Shown here: positions 1-8,068 of the stretch, piece after piece | Layout: every line of letters begins with the position of its first letter | Position numbering within the stretch: position 1 is the stretch's first letter | Origin: Acidobacteriota bacterium | GTDB lineage: Bacteria > Acidobacteriota > Terriglobia > Terriglobales > Acidobacteriaceae | NCBI GenBank assembly: GCA_021780095.1 | Contig: JAJXZK010000326.1 | Coordinates: forward strand, 1 to 29,589 | Reading direction: 5' to 3' | DNA length: 29,589 nt | Program-made: the position numbers and the translations under genes | Notes under the pieces: model-generated | Told to the model about the DNA's origin: nothing | Databases searched by the model: none | What the model saw: the letters and a program-made list of their open reading frames with translations, nothing else

Positions 1-1750
1 CGATCGCTGGCGCGCGGAATTTGCCGTCATGGAGCTAGGCGAGTACCGCTATACCGTCGAAGGTTGGATCGACGCCTTCACCACCTGGCGCAACGCCATG
101 CAGAAGCGCATCGATGCCGGCCAGGAAACCCATGTCGAACGCATGGCCGGCGCAGCCCTGGTTGCCGCAGCAGCTAAGCGCGCAAAAAAAGACGACGCAA
201 GATCCCTGAAAGACTTCGCCGCAAAAATCAACGACCCCGATCAGGACGCCGCCTCCGCCGCCTCCGTCGATCCCGCGCTTGAATCGCTCATGCAAACCTA
301 CGCCGAGCACGCCTACACCACTCGCTATGCCAAGGAACTGAGCGTCACCGTCGGCCGCGAACGCGCCAGATTCTCCGCCTGGTATGAAATCTTTCCCCGC
401 TCTTGCGCCCCTACGCCCGGCCATCACGGCAGCTTCAAGGATTGCGAATCGTGGCTGCCCTACATCGCCTCCATGAATTTCGATGTGCTCTACCTGCCTC
501 CCATTCATCCCATCGGCCACGCGTTTCGCAAAGGCAAAAACAATTCCGAGACGGCCCAGCCGGACGATGTCGGCAGCACCTGGGCGATCGGTTCCGAAGA
601 AGGCGGCCACAAGGCCATTCACCCCCAACTGGGCTCGCTCGACGATCTTCACTCGCTGATGGCGGCCGCCAAACAGCATGGCCTGGAAATCGCACTCGAT
701 CTCGCCTTCCAATGTTCGCCCGACCATCCCTACGTGCAGCAGCATCCCAGCTTCTTCCGCAAGCGTGCCGACGGAACCATCCAGTACGCCGAAAATCCGC
801 CCAAGAAATATCAGGATATCTACCCGCTCGACTTTGAAACCGAGGACTGGCGCGCCCTTTGGACAGAACTGAAAAGCGTCATCGACTACTGGATCGACGA
901 GGGTGTCCTCATCTTCCGCGTCGACAATCCCCACACCAAATCCTTTCCTTTTTGGAAATGGGTCATCGCTGAAGTCAAGGCTGCGCATCCCGATGTCATC
1001 TTCCTCGCCGAAGCCTTCACCCGGCCCAAGGTCATGTATCGCCTCGCCAAGCTTGGCTTCACCCAGTCCTATACATACTTCACCTGGCGCAACACCAAAG
1101 AAGACCTCACCGAGTATCTGGAAGAACTGACGCAAACCCCAGTCGTCGAATTCTTCCGTCCGAATTTCTGGCCCAACACGCCGGACATTCTGCATGAGGA
1201 GTTGCAAACCGGCGGCCGCCCCGCCTTTCTCAGCCGCTTCGTGCTGGCTGCAACGCTTTCCTCCAACTACGGCATCTACGGTCCCGCTTATGAGCTTTGC
1301 GAAAACACTCCCATCAAACTCGGCAGCGAAGAATATCTCAACTCAGAAAAATATCAGCTTCGTCATTGGAATATTCAGGAGCCGCAAAACCTGCAGACCC
1401 TCATCGCGCGCGTCAATGAAGTTCGTCGGATGCATCCCGCGTTCCACAGCAATCGCGGTCTTCGCTTTCATCCGACCGACCAGCCGTTCCTCATCTGCTA
1501 CAGCAAGACAGACCCACTGAAGAGAGATGTGATTCTCGTCGTTGTGAATCTGCACCACCAGCAGACGCGTGCTGGATGGGTCGATCTCAACCTCGCTGAA
1601 CTGGGCGTCCAACCCGGCCAGACCTTCGATGTTCACGATCTGTTGACTGCCCAACGCTATCAGTGGGCTGGCGCGCGAAACTATATTCAGCTGGAGGCGG
1701 GACGCTCCCACATCTTCCATGTAGAGACGGAGTCGACCCCCTCGGCGTAA
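1..1750 (+). CDS. glgE: Alpha-1,4-glucan:maltose-1-phosphate maltosyltransferase (GlgE), 5' end missing
   Basis: Transfers maltosyl units from alpha-maltose-1-phosphate to the non-reducing end of alpha-1,4-glucan; GH13_3 family, cytoplasmic. The reading frame is open to the window edge: the codons before the first Met (position 29) read DRWRAEFAV, which fits the N-terminal beta-sandwich domain of GlgE, so the gene starts upstream and roughly the first 80 residues are missing. Counting from the Met at 29, the catalytic barrel carries the nucleophile Asp299 in FRVDNPHTK and the acid/base Glu328 in FLAEAFTRP, both in the arrangement typical of GlgE. A C-terminal beta domain follows from about residue 480. 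The downstream trehalose synthase-maltokinase fusion makes its substrate, which supports the assignment. Only 45 nt separate the two genes, so they are probably co-transcribed. Confidence 0.95.
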   Translation, partial: DRWRAEFAVMELGEYRYTVEGWIDAFTTWRNAMQKRIDAGQETHVERMAGAALVAAAAKRAKKDDARSLKDFAAKINDPDQDAASAASVDPALESLMQTYAEHAYTTRYAKELSVTVGRERARFSAWYEIFPRSCAPTPGHHGSFKDCESWLPYIASMNFDVLYLPPIHPIGHAFRKGKNNSETAQPDDVGSTWAIGSEEGGHKAIHPQLGSLDDLHSLMAAAKQHGLEIALDLAFQCSPDHPYVQQHPSFFRKRADGTIQYAENPPKKYQDIYPLDFETEDWRALWTELKSVIDYWIDEGVLIFRVDNPHTKSFPFWKWVIAEVKAAHPDVIFLAEAFTRPKVMYRLAKLGFTQSYTYFTWRNTKEDLTEYLEELTQTPVVEFFRPNFWPNTPDILHEELQTGGRPAFLSRFVLAATLSSNYGIYGPAYELCENTPIKLGSEEYLNSEKYQLRHWNIQEPQNLQTLIARVNEVRRMHPAFHSNRGLRFHPTDQPFLICYSKTDPLKRDVILVVVNLHHQQTRAGWVDLNLAELGVQPGQTFDVHDLLTAQRYQWAGARNYIQLEAGRSHIFHVETESTPSA

Positions 1751-1795
1751 TCTACAAGCTTCCCCTGTTGCCGGGAAGAAGGAATCGCCGCACCT

Positions 1796-4700
1796 ATGCA
1801 AGACACCTCCAGCAGCACTTCGGTCAAGCAGCCGGGCAGCGCCCTCGATCCTCTCTGGTTTAAAGACGCCATTATTTATGAGCTGCACGTCAAGGCGTTT
1901 GAAGACGCCAACAACGACGGCATCGGCGACTTCCAGGGACTGCTGACCAAGCTGGATTATTTGCAGGAGCTGGGCATCACCTGCATCTGGCTGCTGCCTT
2001 TTTTTGCTTCGCCGCTGCGAGACGACGGTTACGATATCGCCGACTACATGACCGTCCATCCCAGCTATGGCACGCTGGAAGATTTTCAGACCGTCCTCCA
2101 CGCCGCCCACGATCGCGGCCTGCAGGTCATGATTGAGCTGGTGGTCAACCATACCTCCGACCAGCATGAATGGTTCCAGCGCGCTCGCCTTGCGCCGCCG
2201 GGATCGCCCGAGCGCGACTACTACGTGTGGAGCGACACCGACGAGAAATATAAAGACGCGCGCATCATTTTCACTGACACAGAAAAATCCAACTGGACCT
2301 GGGATCCAATCGCCAAGGCCTACTACTGGCACCGCTTCTTTTCGCATCAGCCGGATTTGAATTATGACAATCCCCTGGTGCTGGATGAAGTGCTGCGCGT
2401 CATGCGCTTCTGGCTCGACATGGGTGTGGATGCGCTGCGGATTGACGCCATTCCTTACCTCGTCGAGCGCGACGGCACCAACTGCGAAAATCTTCCTGAA
2501 ACTCACGTCGTCATGAAGAAGATTCGCGCCGAGATCGATGCCCACTATGAAAATCGCATCATTCTCGCCGAAGCCAATCAGTGGCCCGCCGATGTCCGGC
2601 CTTACTTCGCCGACGGCGACGAATGCCACATGGCCTTCCACTTCCCGCTGATGCCGCGCATCTACATGGCGCTCCGCCAGGAAGATCGACTTCCCATCAC
2701 AGAAATTATGGGCCAGACTCCACCGATCCCCGACAGTTGCCAGTGGGGTTTGTTCCTGCGCAACCATGATGAGCTCACATTGGAAATGGTCAGCGACGAC
2801 GAGCGCGACTACATGTACCTCGCCTACAGCGCCGACCCGCGCATGCGCATCAACATCGGCATTCGCCGCCGCCTCGCGCCGCTGCTCGACAACAACCGCC
2901 GCCGCATCGAACTGCTGAACAGCCTGTTATTCTCTTTTCCCGGCACGCCCATCCTCTATTACGGCGATGAAATCGGCATGGGCGACAACATCTATCTTGG
3001 CGACCGCAACGGCGTCCGCACCCCCATGCAGTGGACCGCCGATCGCAATGCCGGCTTCTCCCGCGCAGTTCCCGCCAAGCTTTACAGTCCGGTTGTGATG
3101 GACCCCATCTGGGGTTATGAAGCCATCAATGTTGAAGCCCAGCAGGGCGACTCCAGCTCGCTGTTGAACTGGATGCGCAACCTGATCGCGCTCCGCAAAC
3201 TGTTCCGCGTCTTCGGCCGCGGTGCACTCAAATTTCTGCATCCTGCAAATCGTAAAGTCCTCGCCTACATCCGCGAAGCCCACGATGAAATTGTCCTGTG
3301 CGTCGCCAATCTCTCCCGCTTCGCGCAGCCCGCCCAACTCGACCTCAGCGACTACGACGGCATGATTCCCGTCGAGATGCTGGGTTACGTCGAATTCCCT
3401 TCGATCACCCGTCAGCCCTACGCCGTCACGCTCGCGCCGTATGGATTTCTCTGGCTGGAATTGCATCCCTCGGCCGATACCGCCGCCGTTCAGCCGGAAG
3501 ATTCCGCCCTGTTGCTCGCCGATACATCCGACTGGACTAGCCTCTTTCTCGATGGCAATCTGCGCAAGCTGCAGGAATCCATTTTGCCCACCTATCTCCC
3601 CTTGCAGCGATGGTTCGGCAACAAATCTGCCTCGATCCGCAGCACCACCGTCGCAGATTGGGGCAAGCTCGACCACAGCGGCGCCATCTTCTGCCTGGTG
3701 CATGTGGAGTACGAAACCGGAACTGCGGATCGCTATTTTCTTCCCGTTGCCACGGCCTTTGGGGACTCGGCGCGCGCCCTTCGCGATAACTCGCCCACCT
3801 CTATTCTTTCCGCCGTGCTGTCTCCTTCTGGCGAGGGCGTTCTGTACGATGCGACCTATGACCCGCATTCCTGCGAGGCGATGTTGAATGTCATCGCCAA
3901 CTCCTCCACCTTTTCCATGCAACAGGGATCGGTCGAAGGTGAGCCCAGTAGCGCCTTGCGTAGCTTAATGACCAAGAAGCCGCAGGACAAAACTCTCAAT
4001 CCCCGGCGCAGCTCGGCGGAACAAAGCAATACTTCAATTCTGTTCGGCGACCAGCTGATTATGAAGCTCTTCCGCCATCCCGAGCCCGGCCTCAACCCGG
4101 ATTGCGAAATTGGCAGGTTCCTCACCGAGCAGGCGCACTTTGCCAACATCCCACCCTTCGGCGGATCGATCGCATATATCAACAAGGGCGAGGTTCCCAC
4201 GACACTCTGCATGCTGCAGGGGCTGGTGGCAAATCAAGGCGACGGTTGGCAATGGATGCTGGAGGAGTTGGAACGCTTTTATGAAAATTATGTCCAGAAG
4301 GCGATTCCCGCGGAAGAACTCGGCCAGCCCGTGGTCTCCACATCGGCGCCGATAGGTGTCGCCCGTGCATCCCATTTTGCGCTGGAACACGCAGGCGTCG
4401 CCCTGGACGCCGTGGCCGTGCTCGGACGCCGTACCGCGGAAATGCATTTGGCTCTCGCATCTTCCACAACCAGCATGGCATTTTCTTGCGAACCGCTGAG
4501 CAAAGAGTATTTTGACAATCTGCAGGCATCCATCAACGCCCAGGCCGCCAATGCATACGAATTGCTGCGTAGAACCATGTCGGGCCTGGCGGACGACACG
4601 GTCGAGATTGCCGCTTTGCTTCTCAGCCACCGCACCCGCATTCTAGGGGGCCTCGGCGCCTCCAACATCGGCAGCATGGACGGTCAGCGCATCCGCATCC

Positions 4701-5152
4701 ACGGCGACTACCACCTCGGCCAGGTGCTGCGCGTCAAATCCGACTTCGTCATTCTCGACTTCGAAGGCGAACCGGCGCGTTCCCTCGACATTCGCAGGAT
4801 GAAACATTCCCCGCTGAAGGATGTCGCCGGTATGCTACGCTCCTTCAACTACGCGGCCTGGGCTGCTCTCATGCGCTACTCCTCCCGCCGCCCCGAAGAT
4901 CAATCGAAGTTGGAACCGTGGGCGAGGCTCTGGGATGAATCCGCGTCGGCGGAATTCCTGCACGGCTACATGCAAACCATGGCCGGCAGTCACCTGATTC
5001 CCGCCACTCCTCCCGCCCAGTGGAGCTTGCTCGACCTGTATCTACTGGAGAAAGCTTTCTACGAGCTGATCTATGAGTTGAATAGTCGTCCCGATTGGGT
5101 GAAGATACCGTTGATGGGCGTTGCGGCGTTGCTGCAGCAGGAATTTGAATAA
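1796..5152 (+). CDS. treS: Fused trehalose synthase / maltokinase (TreS-Mak)
   Basis: A 1118-residue two-enzyme protein. Residues ~15-560 are a GH13 trehalose synthase (trehalose to maltose) with the catalytic triad Asp217 (ALRIDAIPYL), Glu259 (ILAEANQWP) and Asp325 (RNHDELTLE). Residues ~580-1118 are a maltokinase that phosphorylates maltose at C1 with ATP. It carries the aminoglycoside-phosphotransferase-like catalytic loop HGDYHLGQ (His969-Asp971) and the Mg-binding DFEGEP (Asp988, Glu990). TreS-Mak fusions are known in many bacteria. Together with GlgE this gives the whole route from trehalose to linear alpha-glucan; no branching enzyme lies in the window. The start is the ATG at 1796, preceded by a purine-rich AAGAAGG about 15 nt upstream. 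No truncation or frameshift is visible. Confidence 0.95.
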   Translation: MQDTSSSTSVKQPGSALDPLWFKDAIIYELHVKAFEDANNDGIGDFQGLLTKLDYLQELGITCIWLLPFFASPLRDDGYDIADYMTVHPSYGTLEDFQTVLHAAHDRGLQVMIELVVNHTSDQHEWFQRARLAPPGSPERDYYVWSDTDEKYKDARIIFTDTEKSNWTWDPIAKAYYWHRFFSHQPDLNYDNPLVLDEVLRVMRFWLDMGVDALRIDAIPYLVERDGTNCENLPETHVVMKKIRAEIDAHYENRIILAEANQWPADVRPYFADGDECHMAFHFPLMPRIYMALRQEDRLPITEIMGQTPPIPDSCQWGLFLRNHDELTLEMVSDDERDYMYLAYSADPRMRINIGIRRRLAPLLDNNRRRIELLNSLLFSFPGTPILYYGDEIGMGDNIYLGDRNGVRTPMQWTADRNAGFSRAVPAKLYSPVVMDPIWGYEAINVEAQQGDSSSLLNWMRNLIALRKLFRVFGRGALKFLHPANRKVLAYIREAHDEIVLCVANLSRFAQPAQLDLSDYDGMIPVEMLGYVEFPSITRQPYAVTLAPYGFLWLELHPSADTAAVQPEDSALLLADTSDWTSLFLDGNLRKLQESILPTYLPLQRWFGNKSASIRSTTVADWGKLDHSGAIFCLVHVEYETGTADRYFLPVATAFGDSARALRDNSPTSILSAVLSPSGEGVLYDATYDPHSCEAMLNVIANSSTFSMQQGSVEGEPSSALRSLMTKKPQDKTLNPRRSSAEQSNTSILFGDQLIMKLFRHPEPGLNPDCEIGRFLTEQAHFANIPPFGGSIAYINKGEVPTTLCMLQGLVANQGDGWQWMLEELERFYENYVQKAIPAEELGQPVVSTSAPIGVARASHFALEHAGVALDAVAVLGRRTAEMHLALASSTTSMAFSCEPLSKEYFDNLQASINAQAANAYELLRRTMSGLADDTVEIAALLLSHRTRILGGLGASNIGSMDGQRIRIHGDYHLGQVLRVKSDFVILDFEGEPARSLDIRRMKHSPLKDVAGMLRSFNYAAWAALMRYSSRRPEDQSKLEPWARLWDESASAEFLHGYMQTMAGSHLIPATPPAQWSLLDLYLLEKAFYELIYELNSRPDWVKIPLMGVAALLQQEFE

Positions 5153-5189
5153 CGCGTGGTGTGCCCCCGCAGCGAAGTGAATCGAAACG

Positions 5190-6473
5190 ATGGCTGAATT
5201 GGAAGCCCTGCAGGAACAAAAACAGGAGAACCCCGAGGTCGGCCAGCCAGATCTCCTCATGGCGGTCCCGGCTCCGCTGAGGAGCCAGCTTCTCACGCCC
5301 GCCATGCAGAAAATCATGGAAGCCTGCAAGCTCCTCTCATCCCCTTGCCAGGTCGTGCTCGCGCTGCCCGGGGAACACCCCCAGGACGAGCCCGCCGAAC
5401 TCGCGCTGAGCGGCAATGAGCCGGCTTCCCAGCCGTCTCTGCGTTACGTCAACTATCCCCTTCAGGCGACCGTCCCCGGAGTTATTCCCTGGCTTCCCAA
5501 TTTCGCCACTTATCGCGAAATCGTCCGTCTCGCGACCTCCCTGCAGGCGCGCGCTTGCACGGTGCTCGGCACAGATACCGGATTCACTCGCGACTCGCTC
5601 ACTCCCGAAAAACTAACACTCCTCGTCGATCCCGGAATCGGCGGCAACTTCGATCTCGTCATGCCTCTCTATGCCTCCCAGGCATTCGACGACCTGGTGA
5701 ACAAAAGCATTCTTTATCCGCTGACGCGCGCGCTCTACGGCCATCGGGTTCAAAATCCGCTCGGCACAGAATTCCAGATGTCATCGAAAATGTTCCCTCT
5801 GATCGCCGCGAATACTGGGCGCGGCTCCAGCCAGCAGCAGGGCCGCCTTCCCTGGCTCGCCACTCTCGCCGCCAGCAGGAATCTGAAAATCTGCCAGGCC
5901 CAGCTCGGCGCGCGTCGTCCCTCTACCGCCGACGGCATCGAGCTAAGCGACGCCCTCGCCCAGTTGACCGGCCCATTGTTCCTCGACATGGAAGACAACG
6001 CTGCATTCTGGCAGCGCATTCGCGGCTCGCATGACGCCCCCATTTTCGGCGCTGCATCCACTTCTACCGAAGCAACCGACACCGTCGACGTCCGCCATAT
6101 GGTTGAAGCCTTCCAGCTCGGCGAGCGCAACCTGCGCGACTTCTGGGCACTCATCCTCCCGCCCGTTACGCTCCTGGAGTTGAAAAAGCTTTCCCGCCTT
6201 TCCCCGGATGAATTTCATATGCCGGATGCGCTGTGGGCCCGCATCGTTTACGATTTCTCTCTCGCCCACCGCCTTCGAAATATTCACCGCATCCATCTGT
6301 TTGGTGCACTCACCCCGCTCTACCTTGGATGGGTTGCATCGTACGCGGTTGAAATCAACCAGAGCGGCATCGCCGCCGCACAACAACGCATGGAGCAGTT
6401 GGCACGCACCTACGAATCGGAGAAGCCTTATCTTCTTTCCCGATGGCGCTGGCCAGATCGCTTTCATCCCTAG
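5190..6473 (+). CDS. Degenerate GT-A glycosyltransferase homologue (glucosyl/mannosylglycerate synthase-like)
   Basis: The 427-residue protein resembles GT-A family proteins of the glucosyl-3-phosphoglycerate/mannosylglycerate synthase type. It matches around FDLVMPLY, SILYPLTRALYGHRV and NPLGTEF in the middle, and WARIVYDFSLAHRLRN and ALTPLYLGWVASY near the C-terminus. Functional relatives carry a nucleotide-sugar site with an Asp-x-Asp motif; here the equivalent stretch reads VLGTDTGF, with Gly at the first Asp position. The expected N-terminal donor-binding signature (Asp-Gly-Gly-Ser-x-Asp-Gly) is not visible. It may be a non-catalytic or changed-specificity homologue. It sits 37 nt after treS-mak and 27 nt before a mechanosensitive-channel-like gene, a context that suits an osmolyte or storage-glucan role. 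Homology to the family is fairly sure; loss of activity is an inference. Confidence 0.7.
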   Translation: MAELEALQEQKQENPEVGQPDLLMAVPAPLRSQLLTPAMQKIMEACKLLSSPCQVVLALPGEHPQDEPAELALSGNEPASQPSLRYVNYPLQATVPGVIPWLPNFATYREIVRLATSLQARACTVLGTDTGFTRDSLTPEKLTLLVDPGIGGNFDLVMPLYASQAFDDLVNKSILYPLTRALYGHRVQNPLGTEFQMSSKMFPLIAANTGRGSSQQQGRLPWLATLAASRNLKICQAQLGARRPSTADGIELSDALAQLTGPLFLDMEDNAAFWQRIRGSHDAPIFGAASTSTEATDTVDVRHMVEAFQLGERNLRDFWALILPPVTLLELKKLSRLSPDEFHMPDALWARIVYDFSLAHRLRNIHRIHLFGALTPLYLGWVASYAVEINQSGIAAAQQRMEQLARTYESEKPYLLSRWRWPDRFHP

Positions 6474-6500
6474 TAACCCGCAGTTGAACAGGAGTCCGTC

Positions 6501-7199
6501 ATGTGGGAACAAGTACATCAGGCGCTTTTGGAATCGCTGCATCGTGCCGTATTCAAAGTCGCAACTCTTCTGCCCGGCGTGCTCGCGCTGATCGTCGCGT
6601 TGCTGATCTCCATCTTGATCGGATGGCTGTTGTCCGCTATTCTGCGGCGCATCCTGCTCGCACTGCACTTTGACACGCGTGTGCAACAATCCGGTCTCGC
6701 CAACATTTCTGACTGGTCGTCCGCCAAAACCCCCACCTTTCTGGCGGCGCGCATCGTTTTCTGGCTCACCGTCATCGCAGGCCTGTTTGTCGGCATTGCC
6801 GCCTTCGACGCCTCTCTGTCTTCCGGCCTGTCCGCCTACGTCGTCAGCTATATTTCCCGCATCGTCGCCGCCGTAGTACTTCTGATGTTCGGCGCCATCA
6901 TCGCTCGCTTCCTATCCCGCAGCGTCCTCATCAACGGCGTCAACATGAACCTGGAACATGCACGCCTCCTAAGCCTGGGAGCAAAGTGGCTGGTCCTCGT
7001 TTTTACCGTCGCCATGGTGCTCGATCATCTGGGCATCGCGCGCGTCATTGTCGATCTTGGTTTCGGCATTCTCTTCGGCGGCATCGTGCTCGCGCTCGCC
7101 CTGGCGGTTGGCCTCGGCTCTCGCGATCTGGTCACCCGATCCCTGGAGCGCGACCGTCACAAACCCACCTCGGAAGAGGATGTCGTCCGCCACTTCTAG
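6501..7199 (+). CDS. Small mechanosensitive-channel-like membrane protein (conserved TM helix family)
   Basis: A 232-residue, strongly hydrophobic protein with about five predicted membrane segments (residues ~22-46, 84-103, 114-136, 157-175, 180-205). The last one (FGGIVLALALAVGLGSRD) is rich in Gly and Ala and resembles the pore-lining helix of MscS-type channels and of the 'conserved TM helix' proteins. The soluble beta domain that normally follows the MscS pore helix is absent: only about 25 polar residues remain. The start ATG at 6501 has an AACAGGAG Shine-Dalgarno about 6 nt upstream. The gene is 27 nt after the glycosyltransferase homologue and reads the same way, so it is probably part of the glgE-treS transcription unit. 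Channel function is inferred; a structural membrane protein is the alternative. Confidence 0.75.
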   Translation: MWEQVHQALLESLHRAVFKVATLLPGVLALIVALLISILIGWLLSAILRRILLALHFDTRVQQSGLANISDWSSAKTPTFLAARIVFWLTVIAGLFVGIAAFDASLSSGLSAYVVSYISRIVAAVVLLMFGAIIARFLSRSVLINGVNMNLEHARLLSLGAKWLVLVFTVAMVLDHLGIARVIVDLGFGILFGGIVLALALAVGLGSRDLVTRSLERDRHKPTSEEDVVRHF

Positions 7200-7237
7200 C
7201 GGCCCAGTGGGATGTTGCGGTCAAAGCTGCCGGCACT

Positions 7238-7513
7238 TCACTTCAAGTAGGCGCGCACCAAATCGATTAGGTCTTCTGCCAGTTCGTGCGGCGGCGTGGA
7301 ACTTTTCGCCGATGCAAGCAGATGCAGTCGGATGTGGTCTTCCAGCACTTCGGCCATCAGGCTGTTGATTCCGCCGCGTACATTCGCCAGCAGCATCAGG
7401 ATGTCGGCACAGTCGTCTTCCGCTGTCAATGAGCGCTCGATCGAATCCACTTGTCCACGAATCCGCTTGATACGCGCAATCAGTTTCTGTTTTTCTTTGT
7501 CGATTTCCGGCAT
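7238..7513 (-). CDS. CsoR/FrmR/RcnR-family metal- or formaldehyde-sensing repressor
   Basis: The 91-residue all-helical repressor starts at the ATG at 7513 (MPEIDKEKQ), preceded by AGAGG; the longer in-frame extension has no support. Family landmarks are RIKRIRGQVDSIERSL and MAEVLEDHIRLHL. Candidate sensor residues are Cys35, His60 and His64, plus Pro2 after Met removal. Cys35/His60/His64 are the ligands used by RcnR (Ni/Co), while Pro2/Cys35 are the pair used by FrmR for formaldehyde. Residue 3 is Glu rather than the His of RcnR. The copper-type Cys-His-Cys pattern is absent. The gene is transcribed away from the NRAMP gene, and a G/C-tract palindrome typical of operators of this family lies 14 nt upstream of its start. 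It probably represses itself and the divergent transporter. Confidence 0.9.
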   Translation of the reverse strand: MPEIDKEKQKLIARIKRIRGQVDSIERSLTAEDDCADILMLLANVRGGINSLMAEVLEDHIRLHLLASAKSSTPPHELAEDLIDLVRAYLK

Positions 7514-7526
7514 ATTTCCTCTTGAC

Positions 7527-7547
7527 GATACCCTAGGGGGATATGAT
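7527..7547. promoter_or_regulatory. Probable CsoR/RcnR-type operator overlapping a divergent promoter
   Basis: The stretch GATACCCTAGGGGGATATG has AT-rich flanks around a C3-TA-G5 core, the A/T-flanked G/C-tract layout of CsoR, RcnR and FrmR operators. It starts 14 nt upstream of the repressor ATG. On the + strand it overlaps a possible sigma70-type promoter: TTGACG at 7522-7527 and GATACA at 7545-7550 with a 17-nt spacer. Binding here would block transcription toward the NRAMP gene as well as toward the repressor. The operator is inferred from pattern and position. Confidence 0.7.
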
Positions 7548-7550
7548 ACA

Positions 7551-7861
7551 AAATCATTAGCGCAGATTTCGATCCGCGCAGGAGAACTGAGCACCATATG
7601 AGCAAAGAATCCGCACAAGAACCTCCGAGTATTCGGAGATCCTTCCTGTGTTGCGATGAGCGCTCAGAGAATCGCCCCTAGCCTCGCTACAGGCGATTCT
7701 CTCACCGCTCGTCACATCATACGACCTGTGATTTTGAGCGCGTGAGCCCGTCCCAACAGTCAGACTCACCCCTCCCGAACCGATGCTTCGTGCTGCCGTT
7801 GCGTTCCGTGCCCATGGCACTGGATATGCGTACGCCTGCACGGACCGCATAAGGAGGAACC
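7551..7861 (+). promoter_or_regulatory. Structured 5' leader upstream of the 68-aa ORF and NRAMP gene
   Basis: About 310 nt without a convincing gene but rich in inverted repeats. Hairpin 1 (7623-7638) is CTCCGA-GTAT-TCGGAG. Hairpin 2 (7655-7713) has an 11-bp perfect stem, 7666-7676 with 7692-7702 around a 15-nt loop, extended by a 3x3 internal loop and 8 more pairs (one G-U) between 7655-7662 and 7706-7713. Hairpin 3 pairs 7801-7811 with 7838-7848 (one mismatch) and ends 2 nt before the AAGGAGG of the next ORF. An inner hairpin, GTGCC (7808-7812) with GGCAC (7816-7820), uses the same bases and excludes hairpin 3. A weak 27-codon ORF (7598-7681) stops in the loop of hairpin 2. It does not match the M-box or yybP-ykoY patterns I know. 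A regulatory RNA role is inferred. Confidence 0.5.
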
Positions 7862-8068
7862 ATGTACAACACCAACTTTTCTCCATTCTCCACGGCCCGG
7901 ACAACGGACCGTCTGATCTGCGTTTGGGTCCCGACTGGCAATCCCAGAATGCCTCTCACTTGTGTATGGCTTAACGACAAGCATTACCCGGCGAATTGCA
8001 TCGTAGGCTACTCCTCGATTCAGCAAGCTCCTATGCAGCAAGGCAAGAGGCTACAGCCGTGCCTGTAG
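7862..8068 (+). CDS. 68-aa ORF with strong Shine-Dalgarno, overlapping the NRAMP start
   Basis: The start ATG at 7862 is preceded by AAGGAGG (7851-7857) at 4 nt, one of the best ribosome-binding sites in the window. The peptide has no predicted membrane segment. It contains a paired motif, ICVWVPTGNPRMPLTCVW (residues ~19-36), with two Cys-Val-Trp units flanking a Pro/Gly turn. Its stop codon (8066-8068) lies inside the NRAMP gene, 10 nt past the GTG start at 8059, which suggests translational coupling. I do not recognise a family. It could be a small accessory protein of the transporter or a leader peptide whose translation opens the NRAMP start. The strong Shine-Dalgarno and the coupling argue that it is translated. 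Confidence 0.6.
   Translation: MYNTNFSPFSTARTTDRLICVWVPTGNPRMPLTCVWLNDKHYPANCIVGYSSIQQAPMQQGKRLQPCL

Noticed and set aside
35..1207. 390-aa ORF antisense to glgE (-)
   Set aside because: It lies wholly across a strong GlgE domain, has no ribosome-binding site and shows the Gly/Val-rich composition of a codon-bias shadow.
1343..2767. 474-aa ORF antisense to glgE and treS (-)
   Set aside because: It spans two confident genes and the gap between them and gives no recognisable domain.
7598..7681. 27-codon ORF in the leader (MSKESAQEPPSIRRS...)
   Set aside because: The GGAG is 13 nt from the ATG, too far for confident initiation. It is kept only as a remark because its stop lies in the hairpin loop.
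7551..7861. M-box or yybP-ykoY riboswitch before the NRAMP gene
   Set aside because: The conserved cores of these classes as I know them could not be found; only general structure is visible.
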